Origin: Cephalopachus bancanus
Lineage: Eukaryota > Chordata > Mammalia > Primates > Tarsiidae
Length of the DNA stretch: 64,000 nucleotides
NCBI GenBank assembly: GCA_027257055.1
Contig: JAPVLO010000074.1
Location: 4,355,001-4,419,000, forward strand
Direction of reading: 5' to 3'
This document shows, in pieces, positions 11,880-23,194 of the stretch (position 1 is its first letter; every line of letters starts with the position of its first letter). The notes beneath the pieces are model-generated. The model did not search any database. It was not told the origin of the DNA and saw only the letters and a program-made list of their open reading frames with translations. Both the position numbers and the translations under genes were made by a program.

Positions 11880-12800
11880 TTCATGTGTGTTTTTAATCCT
11901 GTACTCTTGTGAAGAATGTTGGTGTTCTTTTTTCTTTTTCTTCTGTGTTCAGTGCTTTCTTAAGTGTTTCTTGTAGAGGTGGTCTGGTGGTAGCGTAGGT
12001 TCTTAGGAATTGTATATCTGGAAAAAATTTCAATTCTCCCTCACTAATGAAGCTTAGTTTGGCTGGGTAGGTTATTCTTGGTTGAAATTGTTTATCTTTT
12101 AGAACTTTGAAGATAGGGCTCCAGGCTCTCCTAGCCTGAAGGGTTTCTGTGGATAAATCTGCTGCTATTCTAATTGGTTTTCCCTGGTAGGTAGTCTGGC
12201 CTTTTTCTCTTGCTGCCTTTAGGATTTTTTCTGTTATAGCTACTTTTTTTGGCGAATTATTATGTGTCTGGGAGTTGGTCTTCTCATTTGTTGTCTTGCA
12301 GGGGTTCTCTGAATCTCTTGTGTTTGAATTTTTTCATCCTTGATGAGATGAGGGAAGTTTTCTTGAATAATTTCATGAAATGTTTGTTCCAGTGTGGCTT
12401 CTGTTTCTCTTTCTGCCTCAGGAAGCCCAATTACTCTTAGGTGTGGTCTCTTGAAGTGATCATTTATCTCTTGCAGGTTTTGTTCTGTCTTTTTGAGCTT
12501 CTTTTCTATGCTTTTGACAGTTTGGGTTAGTTCTGTGTTTTGGTCTTCAAGCTCTGAGATTCTTTCTTCTGCTTGGCTGATTCTGCTTTCCGTGCTTATT
12601 AATCTGTTATTCATTTCCATCACAGTATTTTTTACTGCTGTCATTTCTGACATCAGCTCTTTCCTATTTTCCGCTTGTCTCTCCTCAATTTTTTTAATTC
12701 TCTCCATTAATGTCTTGATTTCTGCATTTGTTGCATGTAACCAGTCATTCTGGGGGCTCTCATTGTTTGTGTTCCAGAATCTGTTTTCTCAGTGTCTGAT
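11880..12800 (-). pseudogene. L1 ORF1 (RNA-binding chaperone), broken
   Basis: ORF1p binds L1 RNA as a trimer. The open piece at 12707-12240 shows a long heptad-type coiled coil rich in E, K, I and L, then the start of the RNA-recognition region (F-K-R-P-H-L-R-V-I-G-L-P). Usual ORF1p is about 340 residues; here 155 are open. The RNA-binding C-terminus continues in another frame after 12240. The spacer to ORF2 is short, as in other primate L1s. The outer limits are inferred from family length. Confidence 0.85.
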
Positions 12801-13402
12801 CTCCCAGGGGTCTGTGTGAGACCTATGTTCTTCTTTTGGTTTTTCTTCATTTGTGCAGTTTTTCCCCTTCCCTACTTTTTCCTTCCCTCCACGTCACCAT
12901 CTTCCTTAATTCTTGAATCGCCAGCAGGTGGTGCTATCTCAGCTGCTTGCCCCAGATGGTGTGGGTCCAGACAGGGATGGCAGAGTCTGAAGATGACAAG
13001 ATGGCTGCCTGCCTCAGGGCAGACGGCAGGAGACTTACGGCAGGCAGGAGGTCTCGGTCGCAGGAGAGGTGGCAGCGATCCCAGCAGATCTTCTCTGAAG
13101 GGGCTTCAAGGACTGAAGTTGTGGAATGCCTCCGGCCCAGGTGGTGTGATGTGCTACTGGCAGCGGTGGCGGTGGCAGTGGCTGCGGCGACTGCGGCGGC
13201 TGCGGTGGCAGCATCTGCACTGCAGTGGCTGTCCAGACTGCTTCAATGCCCCAGTGGTGGAAACGGCCGAGCTCCATATGAAGAGCAGGCTGCGAAGTTG
13301 GGGTCTGTAGCCCCCGGTGTGAGAGTCAGAGACCCATTGCAGTTCTCCTTTGCAGAGGTTTTCACAGACCGGGTTGCCCCGTCACCATCTTGCCGGAAGT
13401 CC
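12801..13402 (-). promoter_or_regulatory. L1 5'UTR, internal promoter region
   Basis: This is one of the two GC- and CpG-rich islands in the window. On the minus strand it begins 'ccggcaagatggtgac', an AAGATGG-type YY1-like site at the element's 5' end, the position where human L1 carries its YY1 site. A second AAGATGGCTGCC motif lies at 12998-13009 on the plus strand. A GCN-rich stretch at 13160-13220 gives artificial long frames on both strands. L1 5'UTRs hold an internal RNA polymerase II promoter; activity of this copy is unknown. Confidence 0.75.
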
Positions 13403-13573
13403 CCTAATTCTCTTTTCAGCTATGTCTAAACTGAATACTGAATTTCAGTTATTACATGTTCCTTAATCTTAATATTTTAATTTAATTAATTTCCAGTTAT
13501 TTGTTCTCATAAAATTGTCTATATTAATAATATCTTTAATATAATATTTAAATCAATACTAAAAATTCAATAT

Positions 13574-13650
13574 CTGGGCAACCCTCTCAGGTCCCCTCCC
13601 ACTGTGGGAGCTTTTCTGTCCTCTTAATAAATCCTGCTTTCAAAAAAATC
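13574..13650 (+). mobile_element. retroviral LTR R-region fragment with A-run
   Basis: The segment 'ccccctcccac'-like through 'tgtgggagcttttctg' to 'taataaatcctgctttc' looks like the R region of a class I (gammaretrovirus-like) LTR with its AATAAA signal. It is followed at once by a run of A's. No U3 or clear U5 flanks it. It could be a tiny LTR remnant or the 3' tip of a retrotransposed ERV transcript. Confidence 0.45.
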
Positions 13651-14165
13651 AATATCTACAACTCCTGTGCACTTGTTTTTATTACTTGTATTTTCTTTAG
13701 TTTTCTTAATATTTATTTCATATTTCTGAATATATTTAATTCGCTGTACAGTGCATATGAAAAGTTATGGAGAAAATTTGAGAATTTATTGTTGTGTTTT
13801 CCTCCAAAGACATTTACTTGGGCTCATATAAGGCATGTAGACTAAGGGCAGATCTTCTCACCTTAATTAGCTGATTGAAGGTGAGTTTTAGTCTGTTCAG
13901 GGGCTGTTTTATGGTGCTTCTACAACAAAGACACAACTATCTGGAACATCTCCAACAAACTGTTATATATATTTCAGAACCTCTCTCATTATGGACCATG
14001 AATTCTGTTTTATTTTTGTCCCCAGCTCTATGAATACATTGAATACTCTGCTCAGATTCTAATCTTTTCGTGGACTTCCTTTGCTTTTGGAATTTTAATT
14101 GCTTCCAGAACAAAAAAAATGCCATAAAACACGACTCACTTTATTGGCTTTATAAATCTTCCATT
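13651..14165. other. no gene recognised
   Basis: Unassigned AT-rich DNA. Confidence 0.45.
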
Positions 14166-14180
14166 TACACACACACACAC

Positions 14181-14214
<34 letters not shown>

Positions 14215-14215
14215 T
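14166..14215. repeat. (CA)n(TA)n(CA)n compound microsatellite
   Basis: CA units, then TA units, then CA units. Confidence 0.95.
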
Positions 14216-14248
14216 ACAATCATTCTGGAAGACATTCCAGTGTATGAG

Positions 14249-14252
<4 letters not shown>

Positions 14253-14298
<46 letters not shown>
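14253..14298. repeat. (TG)n microsatellite
   Basis: About 23 TG units, close to the preceding compound repeat. The CA run there could pair with this TG run as an inverted repeat. Confidence 0.95.
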
Positions 14299-14299
<1 letters not shown>

Positions 14300-14980
14300 C
14301 CACATTCTCTTTGCAATCTTTTTAGTTGTTCTCAATGGAAGAGCTAGTCATAAACAAGTTGATTATCTACTACCAAATAGTAGAATTTACTCCCTCCTAG
14401 ATTTTAGTTAATGATAAGATAAATGGGTGACCAACTGACATTTCACTTCAGGTACAGATACAGGTAAAACAAATACTTCACTCTCAATAATGTCAAATTT
14501 ATTGAGGATAAATATATGACAGATGATTGGTGAAGGTAGTCTGCTGTTATTTAATTTCATTATTATTTTTCTTTTGTTCCTTTCATTTTCTCTATCTAGC
14601 AACTCTTTTTTTCCACTTATGTTTTGCCTTATGCTTTAAGATCTACCAGTTTAAAATTATTTATTGAATCATTAAAATTTTATAGTCCACCGAATAGGGA
14701 CTATATGTCCCAGTGTTTGATTACATGTTTTATTAAATTCATAGTCATTTTTGTGCATACTTTTAATCCTCAGATTTATGCTGTTTTAAAAATAGGTTTT
14801 ATGTCTATTTTTCCTCATTTCTCTTAATGTCAGCACAGTAGAACATATAGTTTATATTCCATTAGCATGGCATATGACATTGATAAAGTGGCCTCTTTTT
14901 AGCTTTCCATTTCTATTTCCACAAAACTAATGTTATATGATGAATGGCATTTTGTTCCCCAAATATTTTATGCTTTTTTA
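14299..14980. other. no gene recognised
   Basis: AT-rich unassigned DNA with short frames and no domain. Confidence 0.45.
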
Positions 14981-14984
14981 TGAC

Positions 14985-15140
14985 AGTGTGCCTTTGCAGA
15001 TACTTGCATATACTAATCCCTCTCCCTAGAATACCCTTCCAATATAATCAACCTAAAAATAATTCTTAAATGAAAGTTAAGATCCTTCCATTTAAATTTT
15101 TGTCTCACTACAACCCTCTACTACTAACCATGCAGATAGA
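14985..15140 (+). repeat. possible L2 relic
   Basis: 'gcctttgcagatacttgc' followed by 'ccctctccctagaatac' matches the order of a phrase typical of L2 3' regions. Heavily decayed. Confidence 0.35.
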
Positions 15141-15384
15141 GTCAGTGATTCTTCCTTGTGTACACCCACCAGAAAGTGTGTCTATGGCTGAGAAAACATG
15201 ACTTATAAGACACCTAGAAATTGAGTCAAACTAATTTTTTGTCACAAAAGAGCCTGTTAACATTGCCAAATAAAAAGTGGCCATGTGAAATCATTAAAAA
15301 TGTATTCTGAACATTTGATCATATTTCCATGAGAAAAAAAAATGCCTTGAGTATTTCCTATGTTCCAATCACTGTTTTTAAAAA

Positions 15385-15565
15385 CACTTTAAGATTTATT
15401 GATCTTTCTAAACAACCCTAAAAGGAAAGTGCTATTAATATCTCCATTTTATAAATGAAAAAATTGTGGCACAGATAGGTTAAGTTAACTTGCTCAGAAC
15501 CCAGAATAAGGAAATGGAGGAGCTTGAATTTATACCTAAATAATTTGGCTTCAGACAGCCATTGT
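15385..15565 (-). repeat. MIR SINE
   Basis: The plus strand shows the reversed MIR core: 'ctccattttataaatgaa', 'ggcacagataggttaag', then 'cttgctcagaacccag'. An ancient tRNA-derived SINE, strongly diverged. Confidence 0.7.
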
Positions 15566-16285
15566 CTAAAATTCCTATGTTAGACCAACTTTCTCAAATC
15601 TTACTGTGAAGTAGATCTTTGACTACTAATCAGGGTCTTAGTAATATGGGTTGTATGCTTTTCACCAAGCTGCAAACTTTATGTGGTTACCTACTGTGTT
15701 CCATGATTTGTTTGTTTTACCCTTAGTGCTCATGCAGTGATTGAGACATAGAGTTGCATAAAAGAGAATAATTAAATTGATCCAAAAACTGAGAGTATCA
15801 TGAAGAGTGAACTTTATATTAGTTAAGAGCACAGTACAGTATTAATAGGCCTACTTTTTTCTTTCTCCATACCTATTTGTCTCTATCCCTGAGTATATCA
15901 CTGATTTCAAAAAATCATATTTACTACTGTAGTAGCAATAGCCAATCACAGTTCTTTCCAGGGTGCTAAAAATTAAAATTCAGCCTGTACTTATCTTTCA
16001 TAACTATTTATTTTATTTTGTTTTATCTGTCGTTTATCATCATGCCCAGAATCTAGCTACGTTTTTAAAAATATATAAAGTTGTAATTTATTAAAAGTAA
16101 TAATTCAATTAAGAGAGTGCCTTTGTTCTGCTTCTTTTATCCAAAAATGAAAGCACAATGAATAAGCGATTAGAAATACAGCTTTATAAACGGGTCAATG
16201 AACTAGATTCAAGTGAAACAACTGAAGTATAATTCTCATAGTCATTTAATTATTGTAATGCCTAGTTGAGATTGTGGATGCTACA
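15566..16285. other. no gene recognised
   Basis: Unassigned AT-rich DNA. Text around 15660-15780 could be an L2 tail, but I cannot support it. Confidence 0.4.
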
Positions 16286-16289
16286 GTAA

Positions 16290-16435
16290 CATCACTGTAT
16301 TCACATACCATATATGCACTATAAATATGCCACAGATTCCCCTATCAAAAGGGGATAACATTAGCTATCTCATCAGGTTTTATAGAAGAATTAATGCATG
16401 CAAAGTACTGGACACAGTGTCTGATTCAGAGAAAG
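16290..16435 (+). repeat. MIR SINE 3' part
   Basis: 'aaaaggggataacattagc', 'tatctcatcaggtttt' and 'gcaaagtactggacacag' follow the order of the MIR 3' half. Confidence 0.55.
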
Positions 16436-16817
16436 AAGATAATGTGTTAAATTATTGTTTATTACTCATGGAACATCTTCTTCATATCCTGGTCACAATG
16501 TTAATAAATTTTTTTTTAATTCTGAGCAATAGTGTTGTTCACAAATAACTCTATTCAGGGAGAGGGTAATTCAATGTTGAGGATTTAAAATAGTAACTCA
16601 AAATATAATTTTAGAGAATATATAGTCACTTTAGAAAATAGATAGCATGAGTATTTTAATTTTTGTATGTCTATTTTGCTTATTTCCTTGCATGTATATG
16701 TCAATCTAAATATCTGTCTACCTGTGAGAGTCTTCCTGTAATATATGGATAGGGATTTGATCTCTTTGACATTGAAATTGAAGTGTGAATTCAGAAGAAA
16801 AAATAAATCAGATAATT

Positions 16818-17122
16818 TGAGATATATGTTGTGATATGATATGATATGACATTACATTACAATGTGACAGCATAGATGTGTCATGATAAAACTGGAGATG
16901 ACACTGCATGGTGTAACATGACAAAACATGGCATGGTATGATAAGAGATAGTATTATGCTGTATTTCATGACAGGATATAATATAATGTAATGTGACATT
17001 TCATTATATGTTAGGAAGTGATATAGTATAATATATGGTTCAATACAATACAGTATGATATGATACGATATGGTATTATATGATACCATGTGATATGATA
17101 GATACAGTATACTATGATATCC
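16818..17122. repeat. degenerate pentanucleotide array (TGATA/GATAT type)
   Basis: About 300 bp built from drifted 5-mers such as 'tgata', 'gatat', 'catga' and 'caata', with clearer runs at 16832-16848 and 17045-17110. A 110-residue minus-strand frame spans it because the repeat lacks stop codons in that frame. Its protein is a Y/H/I/S repeat and is not a gene. Confidence 0.8.
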
Positions 17123-17363
17123 ACTGTTTTCATAGAGCAAAGTAGGGAGACAAAATTAAGCACAGGAAAGCATTGTTTTTTCTGTTATTTTAGTATATCT
17201 TTTCAATAGAACTTTTATATTATCTTTTTTATTATGAATGAAAAACTTTCATTTTATATCCATTTTTACATTACCAGGGAAAATACAATTTTTTTTTTGA
17301 AAATAGATTTATCAGCAGATGAAATCATAGGAACTTATGAGCTGTTTATTGTTTTCTTGACAA
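17123..17363. other. no gene recognised
   Basis: Short AT-rich gap before a truncated L1. Confidence 0.4.
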
Positions 17364-17378
17364 AGAATTCTGAACTCT

Positions 17379-17601
17379 TTACCATATTCACTAATAAGCA
17401 AACCCTGAACAATTATCATAGTACTGTAAGAAAGGGATTGGCAGTAGCAGGAAATGGCCAGGGCAGGGGGTGAGATTGGCAGTTGAGGGAAACTGCCAGG
17501 GGAGGGAGGGGTACACCTCATCAACAAGGGTACCTGCATAATGGACATTTGTATACCTAACCCTGAATTATTGTACTCCACATCTTTAAAAGAATAAAAA
17601 T
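17379..17601 (+). mobile_element. 5'-truncated L1 3' end
   Basis: Same family as the copy at 6631: 'ggcagtagcaggaaatgg', a G-rich run, 'catcaacaagggtacctgc', then 'acctaaccctgaattattg' and an A-rich tail. Flanks 'aattctgaactct' and 'aattctgagctct' (17366-17378 and 17602-17614) form a 13-bp duplication with one mismatch. Confidence 0.9.
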
Positions 17602-17614
17602 AATTCTGAGCTCT

Positions 17615-18937
17615 AGAACTAAAAGATGATGAGCAGGTAGAGGAAGATGTTTCAGAAAACGGAATCAATTGCTGAGGGGTTAAAGAAAAATCTTTTAGTG
17701 AGAAATCTCTTCTCATGAAGGAAAGTCTAAGAAATTTTAAGAACATTCCAATGTATATTTAACCATGACTTATGTTCTTGTCTCCTCGTCCATGATTGTA
17801 CTTTTGTGGCCCTCTCTGGCATCTGAACCTCCCATGACTTCAGTTGCACTCAGCACGTTATAGGAAATGGGCCATTGCAGCTGTGCTGAAAGAATGAGGA
17901 AGGGGATAAACTAGTAGAAATTGAAATTGTGAAACTAGTTGTGGAAATATAAGGTAAAAAAAAGTAGGCAATTACATGCATGATTATTTAAAAATACTTC
18001 AAATTGTAACATTTAAAAGAACACGCCTACAGCAGGCAAGTGGTAATGGTAAGGTCATGCCAAGCAGCTCCTTCCAGGCTCACTCACCACTGTTGGGAAA
18101 GGTGAATTCCACAGAGTTCCCGATTGCCTTGCACAAGAACTATGATGGAGTGCAACATGGATTGGGAAAGAGATTTAATTGCAGATAGGAAAAACTTGAA
18201 CATTCTGGTCAGAAAAAGAAGGTAAATTAAGACTCCCTTACCCTCCCTTCCTCATCCCACACAGATGTGCACCAGAGCCAGTACGTACTGCTGGACAGGC
18301 AATCTAGTCCACATTCCAGTGTAAGAATCTCACTCCTCTCCCATTGCCCTCACTTTTTACAGAGCAAGATGAGAGCAAAGTTATCAATGAAGAGACACAC
18401 GGACTGCTAGAATGATGGTCAGGTTGGATTTGGAGTGCTGCTGTTTACAGCTGCCTAGCACCTAGAGATTTCAGAGGGCAAAGGTATTTGCAGTCTTCTT
18501 GTCAGGTATTGGGGCAAAGAATGGTCATTCTTGCCATGGCAAACCGAGTTCACATGCAGCCCTAGCAGATAGTAAGAGGTAAAGGCTCTTACCTATCACA
18601 ACAACCTGGTGGTCATTGTCTAAGAACTTCAGATAAAACTCTTAAAGTTATTATTTGACAGTTATGCATTGGGTCACAAGTGCATTCTTTGGAAATCACA
18701 AATGCACAACTAGGTTACTGAACTTTTTTTTAAGTCTGTTTGTTTATAGAACTAAATGTATCAAATCACTGCAATAGTACACCATGTAAGAACTTAAGTG
18801 TATGTAGTGAAATTGAGACTAGTATTACAAAAGAAATCTTAAGTAGCTTAAGGAACATAACAAAGATAAGATGAAAAGTATAATATAATATAAGAATGAA
18901 CATAGAACATAAAAATAAATGCACAAAGTATATTTAT
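17615..18937. other. no gene; possible ancient LTR between 17990 and 18620
   Basis: The block from about 17990 to 18620 is richer in GC than its surroundings and looks like a decayed interspersed repeat, perhaps an LTR, but I cannot name it. No coding frame of interest. Confidence 0.3.
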
Positions 18938-18979
18938 TGTGGGAAAATTTACATAACATAAAATTTACTATTTTAACTA
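18938..18979 (-). mobile_element. L1M relic, left part
   Basis: 'aaaatttacataacataaa' is the reversed 3' region of an old L1M. It is separated from its continuation at 19522 by a mariner insertion. Confidence 0.7.
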
Positions 18980-19521
18980 CTGGGTTTATGCATAAGTTTG
19001 CAGTGTTTTTCCTTTTTTTTTTTTTTCTTGTCCATAGAATGCAAATGTCACACGATAGTTGACTGGTCACAGTTCATCACATTTGTCAATTCTTGGGTTG
19101 ACTAGTGTGGATCATTGTGGATTAAAGTGTTTAAACAAAGTCCAGTGGTCTTCCTGAATGTGGAGAATCATTGGATTCAATCACTGGAGAATTAAGTAGC
19201 CCTCTTTGAAATGACAAAATCATTTTCTTGCCATGCTTCCCCCAATGGCATTCTCCCTGTACATGGCACAAATGTTTTATGCTCTTCCGCTCCCTTTACT
19301 CCTTTGTCAAACTCAAACAAAAGAATATGTCAGAAGTGTCCGTTTTTTCCACTTAACACTCCATAGTCTTCAGCCAACAAATAGCACTAACTTTCTTCAA
19401 ATCAGCAAAAGGCAAGGTGTATTCACAAGCACAACACTGCCATTCCAAATGACAACCATAAATTTCCAACAGCACGGTGTTGCCATGCCAAAAACAAATA
19501 CTATGAACTTATGCATCAACC
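18980..19521 (-). mobile_element. HSMAR2-like mariner, internally deleted
   Basis: The ends form inverted repeats: 'gggtttatgcataagttt' on the left, and the reverse complement of the right end reads 'aggttgatgcataagttc'. TA dinucleotides flank it at 18978-18979 and 19522-19523, as expected for mariner. On the minus strand, decayed transposase text is readable, including an H-S-G-R-P motif (19147-19163) and N-D-P-H (19105-19116) from the helix-turn-helix part. It matches my memory of HSMAR2. At 542 bp against about 1.3 kb it lacks the catalytic half. Confidence 0.8.
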
Positions 19522-20022
19522 TAATATTTTTAAGTATAGAATTTAGTGGCACTAAGTACATACACATTGCTGTGCAACCATCAACCCATCCATCTCCAGA
19601 ATTTGTTCATCTCAAGCCGACACTCCAAGCCATTAAGCAATGAATCTGCCTCCCCGAGTCCCTGACAACAGCCATTCCACTTTGCCTCTATAAATTTTTC
19701 TTCTCTAGATACTTCATATGAGTGGGATCACATCTGCTCTTTGTGATTGGCTTATTTCACTTAGCGTAACGTTTCTTTTATGTTGCTGCTTTTGTCAGAA
19801 TTCCATTTACTTTATATCTGAATAATATTTCATTATATGAGTACAACTCATTTTGTTTATTCATTGTCAATGGACACCAGGGTGCTTCCTCCTCTTGTCA
19901 ACTATCAGTAATGCTAATATGAATGTGGATATGCAAATACCTATTTGAGACGCTGCTTTCATTTCTTTCAGTTATATATTCTGAAGTGGAATTTCTGGCT
20001 CATAAGGTAATTCCATGGTACA
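19522..20022 (-). mobile_element. L1M relic, right part
   Basis: Reversed L1M 3' end and ORF2 tail. Phrases include 'gtgcaaccatcaacccatcc', 'catatgagtgggatcacat', 'gaataatatttcattatatg' and 'gaagtggaatttctggctc'. Continuous with the piece at 18938 once the mariner is removed. Confidence 0.88.
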
Positions 20023-21372
20023 GAGTATTCTTAAATAAACTTATACCAATAAGATGTTCCTATAAAATATTTTAATGTCTCAATATTATAATTACCTAAT
20101 GTCAAATACATCACGGACCCCCAAATTTTATTATTTAATTTATAGATGCACAAAGAAAATATTAATAATTTCTCTTCACTTCCCTTAATAGTAAATTTAG
20201 TGTTCCTCAGCTTTGACAGTAGAGACTAAACTAAATCTATGGATTGGAAGTCAAAGTCAGTCTTTACCAAGGATAGTATATATACATTCACTGTGACTGC
20301 AATTTCGATATATAGTAACACTAGTAGCATTCATTCAAGTATCTTTTATGCTCATTTTGTCTATTTCTTATATTTGAAATTGCTGTTTTCTTATTTTGAA
20401 AAGATAAGCCTTAGGATAATGAAAACAATTTTCATGAGAAATTCATTGGAAACCAGTAGTAACATCGTTATTCCAAACATCAGCACCACCCTTAACCTCT
20501 GATACCATTTATAGACGATCTATTAACTTGCATTTTTATCTTTAAAGGAGTGACATCTTGACAGATACTACTTTAATGAATGAATTATTTGACACAATCT
20601 CAAAGGAATTAAAAATTTGTCTAACAAGTCTTCTGGCAGGAAACTTATATTTTCCCACTTCCTTTATGTCACCTCTCTTCTGACTAAAAAGAAAAAGAAT
20701 TTAGAAATTTTGTAATTGAAGTAGAATAGCATTTAATGATGTGAATTGTGGAAAAGGTCATCTTGCTGGAACAGTGAATTCCTATGTTTTAATCCCTTGC
20801 CCAATATTTAATTTTGACATAATTTTAAGTAAGTTTCATTTTTATGTCTTATCAATGCTTTATCTGTCTCATAGAATGATCATAAAACTTTAGTCTTTAA
20901 AACATGCAAGAGCAGAGGTCATGATATTATATGCACCAACTGCCATGTTTAGAGTAAAATAATATTAAATTGCAATTTAAGTAGTTGCAATAGTATAAAT
21001 AAATAAATTTATTCTAGACAATTCAAATCTGGGGAAAATGTCTCTAGGTATACACATAAATAATAATCCAGTTTCCTAGACAAATACATTTATAAGAATA
21101 AGAACAAATACACATGAATAATGGAAATAAAATTAGTCATTTAAAAAAAATTAGAATGGATTTTCATGAATTTTATAAATGGTGAAATTTGGTTGCTGGA
21201 ACTAATGCTCAAAAACTGATCTCTCATATCACTACAAAAGCATAAGCATGTTATTTTCTTAAGGAGATAGTCTATATGAATTGGTTATGTTAAATGTCGA
21301 TATAAATAGCATTTGTAAATTAATTACAATTTCCAATAAGCATCAGTCAATAGATAAATCATAATTTTGTTC
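20023..21372. other. AT-rich DNA, nothing recognised
   Basis: An 87-residue frame at 20239-20502 has no recognisable domain. No repeat family identified. Confidence 0.45.
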
Positions 21373-21387
21373 AATAATATACTAATC

Positions 21388-21666
21388 GCCAGGCTCGGTG
21401 GCTCAGCCTGTAATCCTGTGCTTTGGGAGGCCGAGGTGAGTGGATTGCCCGAGCCCCCAGGGTTCGAGACCCGCCTGGGCAACTTGGTGAGACCTCATCT
21501 CTACAATAAATCAAAAATCAGCCAGGCGTGGTAGCGCACGCCTGTAATTCCAGCTACTCAGAAGGCCGAGGCGGAAGGATCGCCAGAGCCCAGCAGGTCG
21601 AGGCTGCGGTGGCCGGGAGCGGCCACTGCGCTCCAGTCTGGGCGACGGAGTGAAACTCCAACTCAA

Positions 21667-21702
<36 letters not shown>
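21388..21702 (+). mobile_element. Alu dimer, lineage-specific, young
   Basis: A full-length copy with all the diagnostic changes of this window's young Alus and a tail expanded into (AAT)n at 21668-21707. A perfect 15-bp duplication, 'aataatatactaatc', lies at 21373-21387 and 21703-21717. Confidence 0.97.
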
Positions 21703-21709
<7 letters not shown>

Positions 21710-21717
21710 TACTAATC

Positions 21718-22157
21718 AAAAAAGACTAGTATATATTGTCATCCTTTGTGAATCAATTTCACATGTTGATAATTTGAAACTGTTTACTGTTTCTGATACA
21801 AAAATGAAAAAATCCTATTGGTTACACCATAAGTATATAATTACAAAAAGAAGAATAACATAAAAGTCGTATATTAAAATTATAAAAAAGTATATCAACT
21901 GAAAATATGGTGATTCTTAGTCCATAATCTTTCATTTGGTTCACTGCTATCCTCGCTGCCTTCATAACCTCCTAGAAATCTGCGATTTGAACTTCCAACT
22001 CTTTAATCTTGTAATTGGACCTACTACCTTTTGTACAGAAAACAATATGAGAAGCACAGCACAAACACATGCTGGAATAAAAAAGACATAAAGAGGAAAA
22101 TAGCATGGTTGCTATGAATTACACTGTCACTCCAGGCACATTATGTTGAAGAGGTAG
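21718..22157. other. no gene recognised
   Basis: Unassigned DNA. Confidence 0.4.
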
Positions 22158-22217
<60 letters not shown>

Positions 22218-22263
22218 TGTGGTGTGTGTGTGTGTGATGTGTCTCTGTGTGTGTATTGTGGTG
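22158..22263. repeat. (TG)n microsatellite, interrupted
   Basis: About 100 bp of TG units, uninterrupted to 22210, then broken by GG, AT and CTC interruptions. Confidence 0.95.
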
Positions 22264-23190
22264 TTCATAGTGCAAAAATCACTAAGCTGAAATAGTTCAG
22301 CAGAGAAAAATTGAGAAATTGTCCACTGTAAAGGCTTGGATTAAGAGTTTCTAAAGATGAGATCCAGTGAGTAGAATGAGGACAAAACAAGAAAAGCTGT
22401 GGGTGGCAGTCTAGAAATTAGAGTACCCTCTTGTGAGCAATCTGTACCATAAGCTATCGCACAGGACATATGTGGCCTTGTTTATCCAATTCCCTCATTA
22501 TACTGTGAACTCCCTCTTATGGAAATATTTGCCTGCAAGTATGAATGTCTGTTTAGAGGGAAATATCAGATAGAGGCTGTAATGGAAATAATATATTAGA
22601 ATAAAACATTCAGGAATATTGTTTACCATCTCCGAGGGAATCAGTAGACTGATTGAACTCCAGAAGTCCCCTGGTTCCTATATTGGGTTTGTTATACCTG
22701 ACATGTACCTCAAATCTGAGGACCTGAAAAAAAAAGGAACAATTACATATTAAAAATAAAATATTCAGAGGCAAAGAGAGTTGTATTACTTTCTTCATTC
22801 TACTTATAAATCTTAAGTGAATCACTATTCACAAAAGTAGTGAAAAAAATTTTAAATGCTAGACCGAAATCAAGTCCAGATTGTCATCATAGAAGCTATA
22901 AATACTGAAATGTTATAAATTCTGTGGCTTAATTTGTATCCAGAAATAGACATCTAGCTTTTGTTTCCTAGAATTCTTTAAACATGTATGCTAGTATTTT
23001 CCAGGGCCATAGGAAGGCAGAATAGCATGCACCAATATATAGTTTAAGTGAACCACATTTATTCAATATGCTCATGTATAAGACATTTTCCTCTCTTTAG
23101 CACAAGATAAGAGAATACATTTAGATCATAACATAGAAAATGTTCAACTCTAGGAGGCAGTTTCTATGGGAAATTTTTCAGGAAAACGAT
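22264..23190. other. no gene recognised
   Basis: Unassigned DNA. The 71-residue minus frame at 22610-22825 has no recognisable domain. Confidence 0.4.
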
Positions 23191-23194
23191 AGTG

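Larger units (their letters stand above)
7785..13402 (-). mobile_element. near full-length L1 retrotransposon
   Basis: All L1 parts are present in order on the minus strand: a GC-rich 5'UTR, an ORF1 region, a short spacer, an ORF2 region of normal length, a short 3'UTR with a G-rich run, and a poly(A) tail seen as T's at 7783-7792. The span is about 5.6 kb. A 7-bp match, 'cctaatt', occurs at 7779-7785 and 13403-13409 and may be part of the target-site duplication, but it is too short to rely on. Both reading frames are broken, so it is dead for autonomous movement. Its proteins resemble L1P-type ORF1p and ORF2p, while its ends are not those of human L1PA. Confidence 0.95.

Noticed and set aside
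12792..13429. Overlapping plus-strand frames of 172 and 160 codons, and an 80-codon proline-rich minus frame
   Set aside because: They lie in the GC-rich 5'UTR of a reversed L1, where a trinucleotide-like repeat removes stops in several frames. No domain is present.
16808..17140. 110-codon minus-strand frame rich in Y, H and I
   Set aside because: Produced by a degenerate pentanucleotide repeat; the protein repeats with the DNA period and has no gene context.
17312..17746. 144-codon minus-strand frame
   Set aside because: Runs antisense through a truncated L1 3' end and its flanks.
19233..19643. 136-codon plus-strand frame
   Set aside because: Starts antisense in a mariner relic and ends in a reversed L1M, so it crosses an insertion junction.
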